The notes under the pieces: generated by a model
The model's input: the letters and a program-made list of their open reading frames with translations, nothing else
Told to the model about the DNA's origin: nothing
The model's database searches: none
Translations under genes and position numbers: made by a program
Shown: positions 47,295-55,789 of the stretch, piece by piece
How positions within the stretch are numbered: position 1 is the stretch's first letter
Layout: the number at the start of each line of letters is the position of its first letter
Assembly: GCA_934153805.1 (NCBI GenBank)
Contig: CAKPFO010000004.1
Span: forward strand, 1 to 64,000
Length of the DNA stretch: 64,000 nucleotides
Direction of reading: 5' to 3'
Source: an uncultured Clostridia bacterium
GTDB lineage: Bacteria > Bacillota > Clostridia > TANB77 > CAG-508

Positions 47295-47576
47295 ATGAAG
47301 AATTTATATGGGAGTATTAAAATAAATAAGGTAATATTAGATGGAAAACAAAGTGTAGAAGAATGTATAAACTATTATAAATTGAAAAATAAAAAGTATG
47401 GATTTGAAATAGTAAAAAAAGACACAAGAAATAATGAAAATATAGAAGTAACAAATATAACAAACATAACGGATAACGAAGAAAAAATTAACAAGGTATT
47501 GCGTACATTAGTAGTAAAGCAGATTATGCCAAGTTCTTCGGACATAATAGAAGATTTGATAAAGCAATATGTATAA
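47295..47576 (+). CDS. DUF6514-like small protein
   Basis: The 93-residue protein has the layout of a small clostridial family: a beta-rich first half (YGSIKINKVILDGKQSVEE, YGFEIVKKD) and a C-terminal helix pair ending PSSSDIIEDLIKQYV, similar to DUF6514. The ribosome-binding site is AAGGGGAG. Its function is unknown; relatives are common in spore-formers. The family assignment is from memory of the pattern. Confidence 0.65.
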   Translation: MKNLYGSIKINKVILDGKQSVEECINYYKLKNKKYGFEIVKKDTRNNENIEVTNITNITDNEEKINKVLRTLVVKQIMPSSSDIIEDLIKQYV

Positions 47577-47581
47577 AAAGT

Positions 47582-47610
47582 AGAACGTAGAGTATTATAC
47601 TCTACGTTCT
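47582..47610. terminator. Bidirectional terminator overlapping a gene end
   Basis: AGAACGTAGAGTA and its exact complement flank TTA. The hairpin overlaps the last codons of the leftward gene 47595-47822. Confidence 0.75.
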
Positions 47611-47822
47611 GTTCGTTGTTCAGGTCTGTCATTGCACATTTTCTCAAACTCTTTACATTTAATTTTATATTCTAGTTGTTGAGTTAAATATCTGTAGTAC
47701 ATATATCCTTGCTCATATTGAACTATTGGATTAAACTCTGAATACTGGTTATCAAAACCATCAGAATTAGGGTATGGAGAAAATCCACCAAAAAAATTAT
47801 TATAATCTATATTTTTATCCAT
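47595..47822 (-). CDS. Small Tyr/Phe/Asn-rich protein upstream of nothing known
   Basis: The 75-residue protein is rich in Tyr, Asn, Phe and Gln (SPYPNSDGFDNQYSEFN, YMYYRYL) with a Cys-containing basic end, a composition seen in small coat-associated spore proteins. It follows ylbJ by 12 bp on the same strand, so the two likely form one operon and it may be a sporulation gene; that is inference. The ribosome-binding site is AAAGGAGG. Confidence 0.6.
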   Translation of the reverse strand: MDKNIDYNNFFGGFSPYPNSDGFDNQYSEFNPIVQYEQGYMYYRYLTQQLEYKIKCKEFEKMCNDRPEQRTERRV

Positions 47823-47834
47823 AGTAACCTCCTT

Positions 47835-48902
47835 TTAAAAATTTAAGTTAAAAATAGGAAAGTAACTAATAAATATATATGTATACATTGCTGCAAATAT
47901 ACCATGTAAAAGCTTACCAAGTATATAAGGTTTTATAGATATATCAGATTTAGAGGTAATGCTAAAAACTTGCAGTAAAATAGAAATTCCACCAAATCCA
48001 AGTAGAAAAGATGCAATTATTATATTAGTAGAAATTGCTTTGCATGGTATGCCTGCAATTTGAGTAACACCATTTGTTAGTTCTAATATTCCTGAAAAAA
48101 ATCCATAGCAAAAGTTTATATTATCAATACCTACAAGCCTAAAGAAAGGAAAGAATATACTACCTAATAAATTGATAAAGTTGCTTTTTTGCAAAATAGA
48201 AAGTATTACACTGAAAAGCATAATAAATCCCCCAATTATTAAAATAGTGTTTATAGACGATATTATAGACTTGCTAAGAACCTCACCTAGCGATGCAAAT
48301 GTAACAGTTTTGTTTGAACTGGAATAAGCAGAATTTTCATGTTTTTTAGAATTAGAAGAATATTTCCAAAATCTAAAAACTATGCCGACACTGATACAAG
48401 CTAGTATATGCGTAATTAATAAAAGTAGTCCAATAAGAGAATTAGAAAATAGGCTAATTCCTACAGTTCCAATTATAAAAAGAGGGCCAGAGTTATTAGT
48501 AAATGCCAGCAGCCTTTCACCTTCTTCTTTAGTACAAATTCCTTTTTCTCTAAAATCTGTAACTATTTTTGCTCCAACAGGATAGCCACTTATAATTCCC
48601 ATAAGTAACGCATATGCCCCTTGACCAGGTACATTAAAAATAGGTCTCATTATAGGTGTAAGAAGTTTTCCTATTTTAGAAACAACATTAGTATGAGATA
48701 AAAGTTCTGTTGCTATAAAAAATGGAAGCAATGAAGGCACTACATTGTTAGCCCATAAAATAAGTCCAGATTTAGCTGCTGCTAAATTGCTTCTAGAAAA
48801 AACGACTAAAAAAATAGTAAATAGGCAAAATAGAATTGGTAATATATTTTGTTTAATAGAGAAAAAGATAAATTTTGGTTTTCCAATCGCTACACTTTTC
48901 AT
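47835..48902 (-). CDS. ylbJ: Sporulation integral membrane protein YlbJ
   Basis: The 355-residue polytopic membrane protein has nucleoside-recognition (GATE-like) features: ANNVVPSLLPFFIATELL, MGIISGYPVGAKIVTDF, AFTNNSGPLFIIGTVG and a late GGISILLQVFSI. YlbJ is a sporulation protein in Bacillus and Clostridia, possibly a transporter. The start at 48902 follows AGAGGTG; the longer frame from 48950 has no such site. There is no CGG codon. Confidence 0.88.
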   Translation of the reverse strand: MKSVAIGKPKFIFFSIKQNILPILFCLFTIFLVVFSRSNLAAAKSGLILWANNVVPSLLPFFIATELLSHTNVVSKIGKLLTPIMRPIFNVPGQGAYALLMGIISGYPVGAKIVTDFREKGICTKEEGERLLAFTNNSGPLFIIGTVGISLFSNSLIGLLLLITHILACISVGIVFRFWKYSSNSKKHENSAYSSSNKTVTFASLGEVLSKSIISSINTILIIGGFIMLFSVILSILQKSNFINLLGSIFFPFFRLVGIDNINFCYGFFSGILELTNGVTQIAGIPCKAISTNIIIASFLLGFGGISILLQVFSITSKSDISIKPYILGKLLHGIFAAMYTYIFISYFPIFNLNF

Positions 48903-49162
48903 ACAACACCTCTTAATTATAAATATTAAAAAGTAAAAAAAATATAACATAATTGCAAAATTATTTATAAGAAGAATGTAATATAAATGTAATAAATAAT
49001 TAGAACTCTTGAGAGAGTATATATTGATAAACTTAAAAAGAAAAAGACTATTGAAAAAATGTAAAAGTAATGATAATATAATTTAAAATAGTAAGCTGTA
49101 CAATTTAATGAAATTATTAAGAGCGAAATGCATAGTTAGAAACATTTAGGAGGAAATATAAA
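48903..49162. other. Divergent A+T-rich gap between ylbJ and the pilin-like gene
   Basis: No gene or strong hairpin is visible. It must hold promoters for both directions, but no consensus pair stands out, which would fit sporulation sigma factors. Confidence 0.35.
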
Positions 49163-50033
49163 ATGAAATTGAATAAATTATCAGAAAAAATAAAGAGTAA
49201 ATTAACTACCAAGCTAAATTCTGTTAAAGCAATAACACTAATATCTTTAATAATAACAATTATTATTTTAATGATTTTAGCAGGAATTACATTAAGTTTA
49301 ACAATCCGGAGATAATGGAATTTTTAGTAGAGCAAAATATGCAAAAGAAAAATATTTGAATGAGCAAGCTTCAGAAGAAACAAAAATAAACGAATTATAT
49401 AGCCAATTGTTAGTAGCTACAGATGATAGCTCTAAAATAACAATATCTGTAGAAGATTTAAAAACGCTTATAACTGAACAAGTAAAAGAAGTAATAAAAG
49501 AAGAAAAAGAAAATTACGTTCCAGCAGGAACAGTAATATCTTATATGGGTAATACAGCCCCAACAGGATATTTATTTTGTGATGGAAAAACATATAATAT
49601 ATCAGATTATCCAAATCTAGCAGAGCAAATAAAAAGTCAATTTGGAAGTTACAATTATTATGGTGGAGATGGAACTACGACATTTGCAGTACCAAATTTA
49701 CAAGGTGAATTTTTAAGAGGATATTCTACTTCAAGTAGTGCAAGTGTAACAAATGGAGTAAGCACAACAAATGTTGGAAAACATCAAGATGGAACCTTAC
49801 ATTCAATGATAGGAGTTCACGATAATGGTGGTGCAGAGTTATGGGTTGGAGGATATGGACATGGATTAGGAAGTAGCATAGACAGAAAGCAAGATGCAAG
49901 TTATGGAACATCAACAGCCTTTATACATTCTAATAGCACTTATAGGAATACTGATTCAATTTTTGTAGGTAAACCAACTTGTTATACTTCTCGTCCAACA
50001 AACACATCAGTATTATATTGTATAAAATATTAA
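49163..50033 (+). CDS. Pilin-like N-terminus plus phage tail-collar domain, needs +1 shift at CGG
   Basis: ATG 49163 follows TAGGAGG. The first 48 codons give a basic lead and pilin-like helix (VKAITLISLIITIIILMILA then GITLSLTI). The zero frame then reads ATC CGG AGA TAA and stops. Skipping the C at 49307 gives GDNGIFSRAKYAKEKYLNEQ, the usual continuation after such helices in clostridial pilin-like proteins. A coil and a tail-collar domain follow (PAGTVISYMGNTAPTGYLFC, DGKTYNISDYPNL, TFAVPNLQGEFLRGYS) to 50033. The joined product (49163-49306, 49308-50033) is 289 residues. It is likely a surface protein. Calling from 49356 loses the anchor. Confidence 0.85.
49307..49309 (+). other. CGG +1 frameshift site in the pilin-like/collar gene
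   Basis: The CGG codon is in frame, 48 codons after ATG 49163. The preceding codon is ATC and the +1 codon is GGA (Gly). The zero-frame stop TAA is the second codon after CGG. Confidence 0.82.
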
Positions 50034-50106
50034 TTTCATATTTTTGCTTTATTTTTTTATATAACTGTAGTATAATATTATGAGTGAAAAATAAAGGAGA
50101 AAGCAA

Positions 50107-53100
50107 ATGAACTATATCATTGAAGAACTTGCAAAGCTTGAAAAATTTAAGGAATACGCTCAAAGTATAAATAAAAAAAATAGCCCGATAACAATATCGG
50201 GCTTATCTGACGTTGGGAAAATTCAAGTTGAAATAGCAACACATATTGAAACAAAAAGACCGGTATGCATTGTGACCTATAATGAGATTCAAGCCAAAAA
50301 CATCATTAAAGACTTATCATATTTTACAAATGAGGTAGAATATTTCCCTAAAAGAGAAATTGTACCTTATGATTTTGTAGCAGAAAGTAAAGACTTGCCT
50401 TATGAGAGGATAGATGTATTAAATAAAATACAAGATGGAAAAGTGAAAATACTAGTAACAACAATAGAAGCTATTATGCAAAGCATGATTACTAAAAAAT
50501 CGTTGTATCAAAATGTAGTAAATATAAAAGCAAATGATACATATAATCAAGAGCATTTAAAAGAAATGCTAGTACATTTGGGATACGAAAGAAATGATTT
50601 AGTAGAGGCTAGAGGTCAATTTAGTGTAAGAGGAGCCATTGTAGATGTTGCAATTTCAGAAACTAAAGGTGTAAGGATTGAATTTTGGGGAGATGATATA
50701 GACTCAATAAGAGAATTTAATATATCTTCTCAACGTTCTACAACAATGCTAGAAGATGTAAAAATAAACCCTGCGCATGAGTTCGTTTTAGATGATACTT
50801 TAGAAAATATAATAGATAGAATACGAAAAGATAATTTAGAAAATGTGTCAGCACAAGATATAGAGACTATACAAGAAGGTGGATATTTAAGCAAAGTAGA
50901 TAAATATTTTAATAGCTTTTATACAACACAAAATACTTTAATAGATTATTTAGATGATGATTTTATAATACTAGTAGATGAATATTCTAAAGTAAATCAA
51001 AGAAGAGAAAATATTATAATAGAAAATAATAATTTAATAAAATCACTTATTGAAAAAGAAAAATTTGTACCAGATTCTATAAAAAATATTAGCGAAAATA
51101 GTTTAAACATATCTAAACAAATTGTATATTTAGAAAAACAAGATGTAGGACTTGCAAACACGAGTAGTACCAAGTTTGTATTTAACTATAGAGATATAAA
51201 CTATTTTAAAAGTGAAATAGAAATATTATTTGAAGATATAAAAGCAAGCTTACAACAAAATAAAAAGATTATTGTACTTGCAGGAAACGAAGAAGAAGTA
51301 AATAAATTTGCAGCTTTATTAACTGAAAAAGAAATACCAAATGTAGCTTTAACACCAAGTATGAGCATGTCACAAAAAGGAAAACTGATAGAAAAAGATA
51401 TATTACCACAAGGTCAAGTGGTAGTTGCATTAGGAAGATTGTCAGAAGGCTTTGAATGCTATGATGCAAACCTTATTGTAATTTCTGGAGAAGATTTATT
51501 TAGTCAAAATGTAAAGAAAAGAAGAAGACCAAGTAAAAGCTTTAAACAAGGAGAAAAAGTAGTATTTGCAGACTTAAAAGTAGGAGACTATGTAGTACAT
51601 AAAAGTCATGGTATAGGACAGTTTGTGGGTGTAAATACTATTAAGGCAGATGGAGTTACTAAAGACTATATAAAAATAAGATACAAAGATGGAGATATGC
51701 TATATATTCCTACAAATGATTTAGATAGCGTTAGAAAATTTGTTGGAGATGGTGATGCAATTCCTAAAATCAATAAGTTAGGAAGCAAAGAGTGGGAAAA
51801 TACAAAGGCAAAAGTAAAGAAAAATTTGCGAGAGGTTGCAAAAGAGTTAATTGAACTTTATGCAAAAAGACAAAAAGTTAAAGGTTTTGCTTTTTCACCA
51901 GATACACCTTGGCAAAAACAGTTTGAGGATAGTTTTCCATATTCAGAAACAGATGACCAACTTCGTTGCATAGAAGAAACTAAAAAAGATATGGAACAAG
52001 CAAAACCAATGGATAGACTTCTTTGTGGAGATGTTGGTTATGGTAAAACAGAAGTTGCAATAAGAGCAGCTTTTAAGGCAGTTATGGACCACAAACAAGT
52101 TGCATATTTAGTACCAACAACAGTACTTGCAAGTCAGCAATACGAAGGCTTTAAAGCTAGAATGGAAGAGTTTGCAGTAAAAGTTGAACTATTAAATAGA
52201 TTTAGAACTAAAAAGCAACAAGACGAAGTAATAAGAAAATTAAAATTAGGTGAAATAGATGTTGTAATAGGAACACATCGTTTGCTAAGTAAAGATGTAG
52301 AATTTAAAGACTTAGGTTTATTAATTATAGATGAAGAGCATCGTTTTGGGGTAAAAGATAAAGAAAAAATAAAACAATATAAAGCAGCTATAGATGTATT
52401 AACAATGACCGCAACACCAATCCCTAGAACGCTTCATATGTCTATAGTTGGTGTAAGAGATATGTCAGTTATATATGAACCACCTCAAAATAGAAAACCA
52501 GTTCAAACTTATGTACTTGAATATGACCAAGAGGTTATAAAAGAAGCAATAACAAAAGAATTAGAAAGAGGGGGACAGGTATTTTATCTATTTAATAATG
52601 TAGAACAAATTGAAGCTAAAGCAATGCAAATTCAAAATTTAGTTCCAGAGGCTAAAACATCATTTGCACATGGAAGAATGACTGGTAAAGAAATTGAAGA
52701 AATAATGATGGAATTTATCAGTGGAAACACAAATGTATTAGTATGTACAACAATTTTGGAATCTGGAATAGATATTCCAAATGCCAATACTATAATTGTA
52801 GAAAACGCAGATAGATTAGGATTAGCTCAGTTATATCAAATAAGAGGTAGAGTTGGTAGGTCAGATAAACAAGCCTATGCATATATTACATACAAAAGAG
52901 ACAGACTATTAACAGAAGTTGCAGATAAAAGATTAAAAGCAATTAAAGAATTTACAGAATTTGGCTCAGGCTTTAAAATAGCAATGCGTGACTTAGAGAT
53001 AAGAGGTGCTGGAAGCATGTTAGGAGAAATTCAATCAGGACATATGGAGCAAGTAGGGTACGATACGTATTGTCAATTATTAGACGAAGTAGTAAAAGAG

Positions 53101-53586
53101 ATGCAAGGAGAGCAAGTAGAAGAGCAACAAGACGTACAAATAGATTTGTCAGTTTCAAGTTACATACCAGACTCATATATAGACAATAGCAGTCAAAAGA
53201 TAGAAATTTACCAAAATATTGCACTTTGCAGAACAGAAAAAGACATTCAAAATGTAATAGATGAAATAATTGATAGATTTGGAGTTATGCCAAAAGAAGT
53301 AGAAAACTTAATTGAAATTGCAAGAATAAAACAATTAGCAAAAGAGGTTGGAGTAATAAAAATTTCAGCCAAAAAAGACGGAATTGTATTTATGTATGAT
53401 AATAGTAAAGTTGACAACAACAAGATAATGAAGGTTTTAGATAAATATGCTTCAAAAGTGAGATTTTCTCCAGGAGTTCAAAACTACATAACTCTAAAAA
53501 TAAATAAAGTTTCAGATAAGCAAATTTTGGAGGATGTTAAAGAATATTTGATGTCAAATTCTGTCGACGAAAACATTGAAAAATAA
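50107..53586 (+). CDS. mfd: Transcription-repair coupling factor Mfd
   Basis: Mfd removes RNA polymerase stalled at lesions and recruits UvrA. The 1159-residue protein has an N-terminal UvrB-like region, the polymerase-interacting domain (VGDYVVHKSHGIGQFVG near 490), a RecG-like motor (GDVGYGKTEVAIRAAF, IDEEHRFGVK, TMTATPIPRTLHMS, QIRGRVGRSDKQAYAY) and the C-terminal TRCF domain. The ribosome-binding site is AAAGGAG. A TATAAT at 50071-50076 with a weak -35 is a plausible promoter. Codons 27-32 contain a strong hairpin. Confidence 0.97.
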   Translation: MNYIIEELAKLEKFKEYAQSINKKNSPITISGLSDVGKIQVEIATHIETKRPVCIVTYNEIQAKNIIKDLSYFTNEVEYFPKREIVPYDFVAESKDLPYERIDVLNKIQDGKVKILVTTIEAIMQSMITKKSLYQNVVNIKANDTYNQEHLKEMLVHLGYERNDLVEARGQFSVRGAIVDVAISETKGVRIEFWGDDIDSIREFNISSQRSTTMLEDVKINPAHEFVLDDTLENIIDRIRKDNLENVSAQDIETIQEGGYLSKVDKYFNSFYTTQNTLIDYLDDDFIILVDEYSKVNQRRENIIIENNNLIKSLIEKEKFVPDSIKNISENSLNISKQIVYLEKQDVGLANTSSTKFVFNYRDINYFKSEIEILFEDIKASLQQNKKIIVLAGNEEEVNKFAALLTEKEIPNVALTPSMSMSQKGKLIEKDILPQGQVVVALGRLSEGFECYDANLIVISGEDLFSQNVKKRRRPSKSFKQGEKVVFADLKVGDYVVHKSHGIGQFVGVNTIKADGVTKDYIKIRYKDGDMLYIPTNDLDSVRKFVGDGDAIPKINKLGSKEWENTKAKVKKNLREVAKELIELYAKRQKVKGFAFSPDTPWQKQFEDSFPYSETDDQLRCIEETKKDMEQAKPMDRLLCGDVGYGKTEVAIRAAFKAVMDHKQVAYLVPTTVLASQQYEGFKARMEEFAVKVELLNRFRTKKQQDEVIRKLKLGEIDVVIGTHRLLSKDVEFKDLGLLIIDEEHRFGVKDKEKIKQYKAAIDVLTMTATPIPRTLHMSIVGVRDMSVIYEPPQNRKPVQTYVLEYDQEVIKEAITKELERGGQVFYLFNNVEQIEAKAMQIQNLVPEAKTSFAHGRMTGKEIEEIMMEFISGNTNVLVCTTILESGIDIPNANTIIVENADRLGLAQLYQIRGRVGRSDKQAYAYITYKRDRLLTEVADKRLKAIKEFTEFGSGFKIAMRDLEIRGAGSMLGEIQSGHMEQVGYDTYCQLLDEVVKEMQGEQVEEQQDVQIDLSVSSYIPDSYIDNSSQKIEIYQNIALCRTEKDIQNVIDEIIDRFGVMPKEVENLIEIARIKQLAKEVGVIKISAKKDGIVFMYDNSKVDNNKIMKVLDKYASKVRFSPGVQNYITLKINKVSDKQILEDVKEYLMSNSVDENIEK
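50182..50203 (+). other. Strong hairpin within the first codons of mfd
   Basis: AGCCCGATA and TATCGGGCT, 9-bp exact complements, flank a 4-nt loop inside coding sequence. It is G+C-rich for this genome and may slow early elongation or act on the RNA. Confidence 0.55.
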
Positions 53587-53597
53587 AGCAATACTAC

Positions 53598-53626
53598 TTG
53601 ATAAATACAAACAAATGTATTATAAT
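53598..53626 (+). promoter_or_regulatory. Promoter of the small toxin-like gene
   Basis: TTGATA at 53598-53603, a 17-bp spacer and TATAAT at 53621-53626. Confidence 0.75.
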
Positions 53627-53696
53627 AAAACGAAATAAGGTTATACGTAAAAGTGTGGTTGTCATCTCTAGTCATAAATGATTGGGGGTGATGTGT

Positions 53697-53810
53697 ATGG
53701 AAATGTTACTAATAATATTAATAAACATTTTGATTTTTTACATAATAGCGATAGTTCCAATAGTAATCACCTTAATTATAGTTGTAAAACTATTTTTAAG
53801 AAATTTGTAA
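53697..53810 (+). CDS. 37-residue hydrophobic peptide, candidate type I toxin
   Basis: ATG 53697 lies 6 nt after GGGGGTG. The peptide is almost entirely hydrophobic (MEMLLIILINILIFYIIAIV) with a short basic end (KLFLRNL), the layout of TxpA/Fst-like membrane toxins. It has its own promoter, a convergent promoter on the other strand, a shared bidirectional terminator and folded 5' sequence around the ribosome-binding site, all typical of type I toxin-antitoxin loci. No antitoxin protein is present. A simple small membrane protein is the alternative. Confidence 0.6.
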   Translation: MEMLLIILINILIFYIIAIVPIVITLIIVVKLFLRNL

Positions 53811-53822
53811 TTTTTAATAAAT

Positions 53823-53867
53823 TATAAAACCACACCTTTTTAATTGCACCCTTGGTGTGGTTTTATA
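53823..53867. terminator. Bidirectional terminator of the toxin-like locus
   Basis: TATAAAACCACACC and GGTGTGGTTTTATA are perfect 14-bp complements around a 17-nt loop. Confidence 0.8.
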
Positions 53868-53924
53868 CCATACTGAGATGGCAGCCACATTTTCTATGTG
53901 GTACCTTATTTCTTAATTAATTAT

Positions 53925-53952
53925 ATTATAACACAATATAAAAAAATGTAAA
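53925..53952 (-). promoter_or_regulatory. Convergent promoter, candidate antisense RNA
   Basis: On the minus strand TTTACA (53952-53947), a 16-bp spacer and TATAAT (53930-53925). The transcript would start near 53918 and run toward the shared terminator. Confidence 0.6.
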
Positions 53953-53985
53953 GCGATATATTAAATTTTAAGGAGTTATAAAATA

Positions 53986-54774
53986 ATGCAAGTTATAACA
54001 AGTAAAGATAACGAAATTGTAAAGAATATAAAAAAGTTAAAAGAAAAAAAGTATAGAGACCAGACAGGTCAATATATAATAGAAGGTATAAAGCTAGTAA
54101 AAGAGGCTATAGAAGAAAAAGCTAATATACAAAAAATAGTACTTTGCGAAGATTGCGAAAATGATGGAACTATAGAAAAGGCTTTAATGTATGAAATAGC
54201 AAAATATGATTGTATATATGTTTCTAAAAAAGTATTTGATAGCATAACAGATGTAAATACACCACAAGGAATACTAGCTATAATAAAAAGAAAAGCGTTA
54301 GATGAACAAGAAATATCATATAAGGAAGACCTTATAGTTGTTTTAGATGGAATACAAGATCCAGGAAATTTAGGAACAATATTAAGGACTGTAGATAGTG
54401 TTGGGCTAAGTCAAATAGTATTGTCAGAAAAAACAGCAGACCCTTATAATCCAAAGGTAGTTCGTTCGACAATGGGAGCAATATTTAGATTAAATATTAT
54501 CCAAAGTAATAATATAATAGAAGATTTAAAAAAGATAAAGAAAAATAGATTTAAGTTATTAGCAACATCACTAGAAAATAGTGAAAGTATATACAATATA
54601 GATTTAAATAGAAAAGCAATAATAATAGGCAATGAGGCAAAAGGAGTGTCTAAAGAGGTATTTGACATTGTTGATGAAAAAACAAAAATACCAATGCTAG
54701 GAAAGACAGAAAGTTTAAATGCAGCTGTAGCAACAGGTGTTATATTGTATGAATATGTAAGAAGAAAAGTGTAG
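53986..54774 (+). CDS. TrmH/SpoU-family RNA 2'-O-methyltransferase
   Basis: The 262-residue protein has an N-terminal substrate-binding domain (TSKDNEIVKNIKKLKEKKYR, YIIEGIKLVKEA) and a knotted SpoU methylase domain: VVLDGIQDPGNLGTILRTVD, VVRSTMGAIFRL, IIIGNEAKGVSKEV and ESLNAAVATGVILYE. It methylates ribose in rRNA or tRNA; the exact site is not predictable. The ribosome-binding site is AAGGAG. Confidence 0.92.
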   Translation: MQVITSKDNEIVKNIKKLKEKKYRDQTGQYIIEGIKLVKEAIEEKANIQKIVLCEDCENDGTIEKALMYEIAKYDCIYVSKKVFDSITDVNTPQGILAIIKRKALDEQEISYKEDLIVVLDGIQDPGNLGTILRTVDSVGLSQIVLSEKTADPYNPKVVRSTMGAIFRLNIIQSNNIIEDLKKIKKNRFKLLATSLENSESIYNIDLNRKAIIIGNEAKGVSKEVFDIVDEKTKIPMLGKTESLNAAVATGVILYEYVRRKV

Positions 54775-54845
54775 GGTAAAATACTAGATAATATTGAGGA
54801 ATAAGATAATTTAGTACATTTTTTATCAGAAAAATGTATATAAAC

Positions 54846-54874
54846 TTGAAAATTATGTAAAATGATAGTATAAT
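54846..54874 (+). promoter_or_regulatory. Promoter of the ImmA-like gene
   Basis: TTGAAA at 54846-54851, a 17-bp spacer and TATAAT at 54869-54874. Confidence 0.75.
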
Positions 54875-54939
54875 CATAGTATGATGACATTATCGTTTTT
54901 TATAGAAGCCTGTATTTTAATTAAAAAGGAGGAACAAGT

Positions 54940-55467
54940 GTGAATAAAGAAGAATGTATAGCTGTTGAAGAATACGCAAAGGCCGTTAGAGCCAATTATG
55001 ATGTGAAAGTCCCATTTTTCGAAAGTATTGATTATTTGCTTGAAAAATTAGGAGGTAATTTAGAAATCACTGAATTAGATTGTTTTGGTAGCAGTAAACT
55101 TTATCTTAGAACCGCAATATGGGAAGAACTATTTACAGTAAAAGTAAAGCCATCAGTAAGCCGGGAGAAAAGAAATTATGAGATAGCAAAACAAATAGGT
55201 CATTTGTTTTTACATACGACATATGTAGATGCTATGACAGAAGAAAAGCCACTGTTAATTACCGATGATTTGTCAGACACAGTGAATGAGGCACAGGCTA
55301 ATATATTTGCAGATACTTTAGTAATGCCACAGGATGAGTTTACAAAAGAGGTAAAACAAAATGTGCATGATGGTAGAGTAGATATGAAGAAGGTAGCTAA
55401 AAAATTTGGAGTAACTTATGACAGAGCACTTGTTAGAGCATCTAGATTAAATTTGATAGAATGGTAA
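54940..55467 (+). CDS. ImmA/IrrE-like protein with a degenerate HExxH motif
   Basis: The 175-residue protein starts with GTG behind AAGGAGG and follows the ImmA/IrrE layout (EEYAKAVRANY, RNYEIAKQIGHLFLHTTY, EAQANIFADTLVMPQDEF, VAKKFGVTYDRALVRASRL). Where the family has AHELGH, this has AKQIGH: the first zinc His and the catalytic Glu are replaced by Lys and Gln, so it should not be an active protease. It may bind a partner instead. Codon 75 is CGG and must be read as Arg in frame, since the conserved motif follows without a shift. The next gene, 55499, likely shares its operon. Confidence 0.82.
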   Translation: MNKEECIAVEEYAKAVRANYDVKVPFFESIDYLLEKLGGNLEITELDCFGSSKLYLRTAIWEELFTVKVKPSVSREKRNYEIAKQIGHLFLHTTYVDAMTEEKPLLITDDLSDTVNEAQANIFADTLVMPQDEFTKEVKQNVHDGRVDMKKVAKKFGVTYDRALVRASRLNLIEW

Positions 55468-55498
55468 TTCATGACAGGTCTTTATAGGAGGCAATCAC

Positions 55499-55651
55499 AT
55501 GATAAAAATAGCAGATAAAGATAAAGACTATGTGTATGTGTATTCAGAAAATACTAAAGAATTAGATAGCATAATTAACAATCTAAAAGTTGCGGCAAAA
55601 GTTACCTATTTGGGCTATCCAGCAGCGATTGTAAAAAAAGAAAAAAATTGA
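55499..55651 (+). CDS. 50-residue protein downstream of the ImmA-like gene
   Basis: ATG 55499 follows TAGGAGG at good spacing, 31 bp after the ImmA-like stop. The peptide MIKIADKDKDYVYVYSENTK and so on is soluble, with an alternating hydrophobic pattern, ending in a lysine-rich tail. No family is recognised. A terminator follows, so the two genes look like one operon. Confidence 0.65.
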   Translation: MIKIADKDKDYVYVYSENTKELDSIINNLKVAAKVTYLGYPAAIVKKEKN

Positions 55652-55704
55652 GTTTTGTAGAGTCAAAAATCAGTTTTTTCTAAGAAAATTGAATAACAAA
55701 ATGT

Positions 55705-55750
55705 AATAAAAAAACTAGTGATTTTTAATAATTCACTAGTTTTTTTATTT
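55705..55750 (+). terminator. Terminator after the 50-residue gene
   Basis: AATAAAAAAACTAGTGA pairs with TCACTAGTTTTTTTATT. Confidence 0.88.
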
Positions 55751-55789
55751 TAGGAAAGTTATTATAACTTTCTGTAAAATATAAATATG

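Larger units (their letters stand above)
53650..53893. repeat. Inverted repeats enclosing the small hydrophobic gene
   Basis: AAAGTGTGGTTGTCATCTC (from 53650) and its near-complement at 53872-53893 flank the gene. The two transitions between the arms preserve G-U pairing in RNA, suggesting that the pairing is selected. The right arm also forms CCACAT-TTTCT-ATGTGG. Confidence 0.65.

Noticed and set aside
12951..50033. Simple pseudogenes or random sequencing indels as the explanation for the five split genes
   Set aside because: Kept only as a fallback: every break coincides with a very rare in-frame CGG and needs the same C skip into GGN, and the rest of each gene is undamaged. Raw reads would settle it.
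53650..53893. Classical par-type (Fst/RNA II) direct repeats
   Set aside because: The repeats are inverted on the DNA, so the two convergent RNAs would carry the same, not complementary, sequence; only the general type I layout is claimed.
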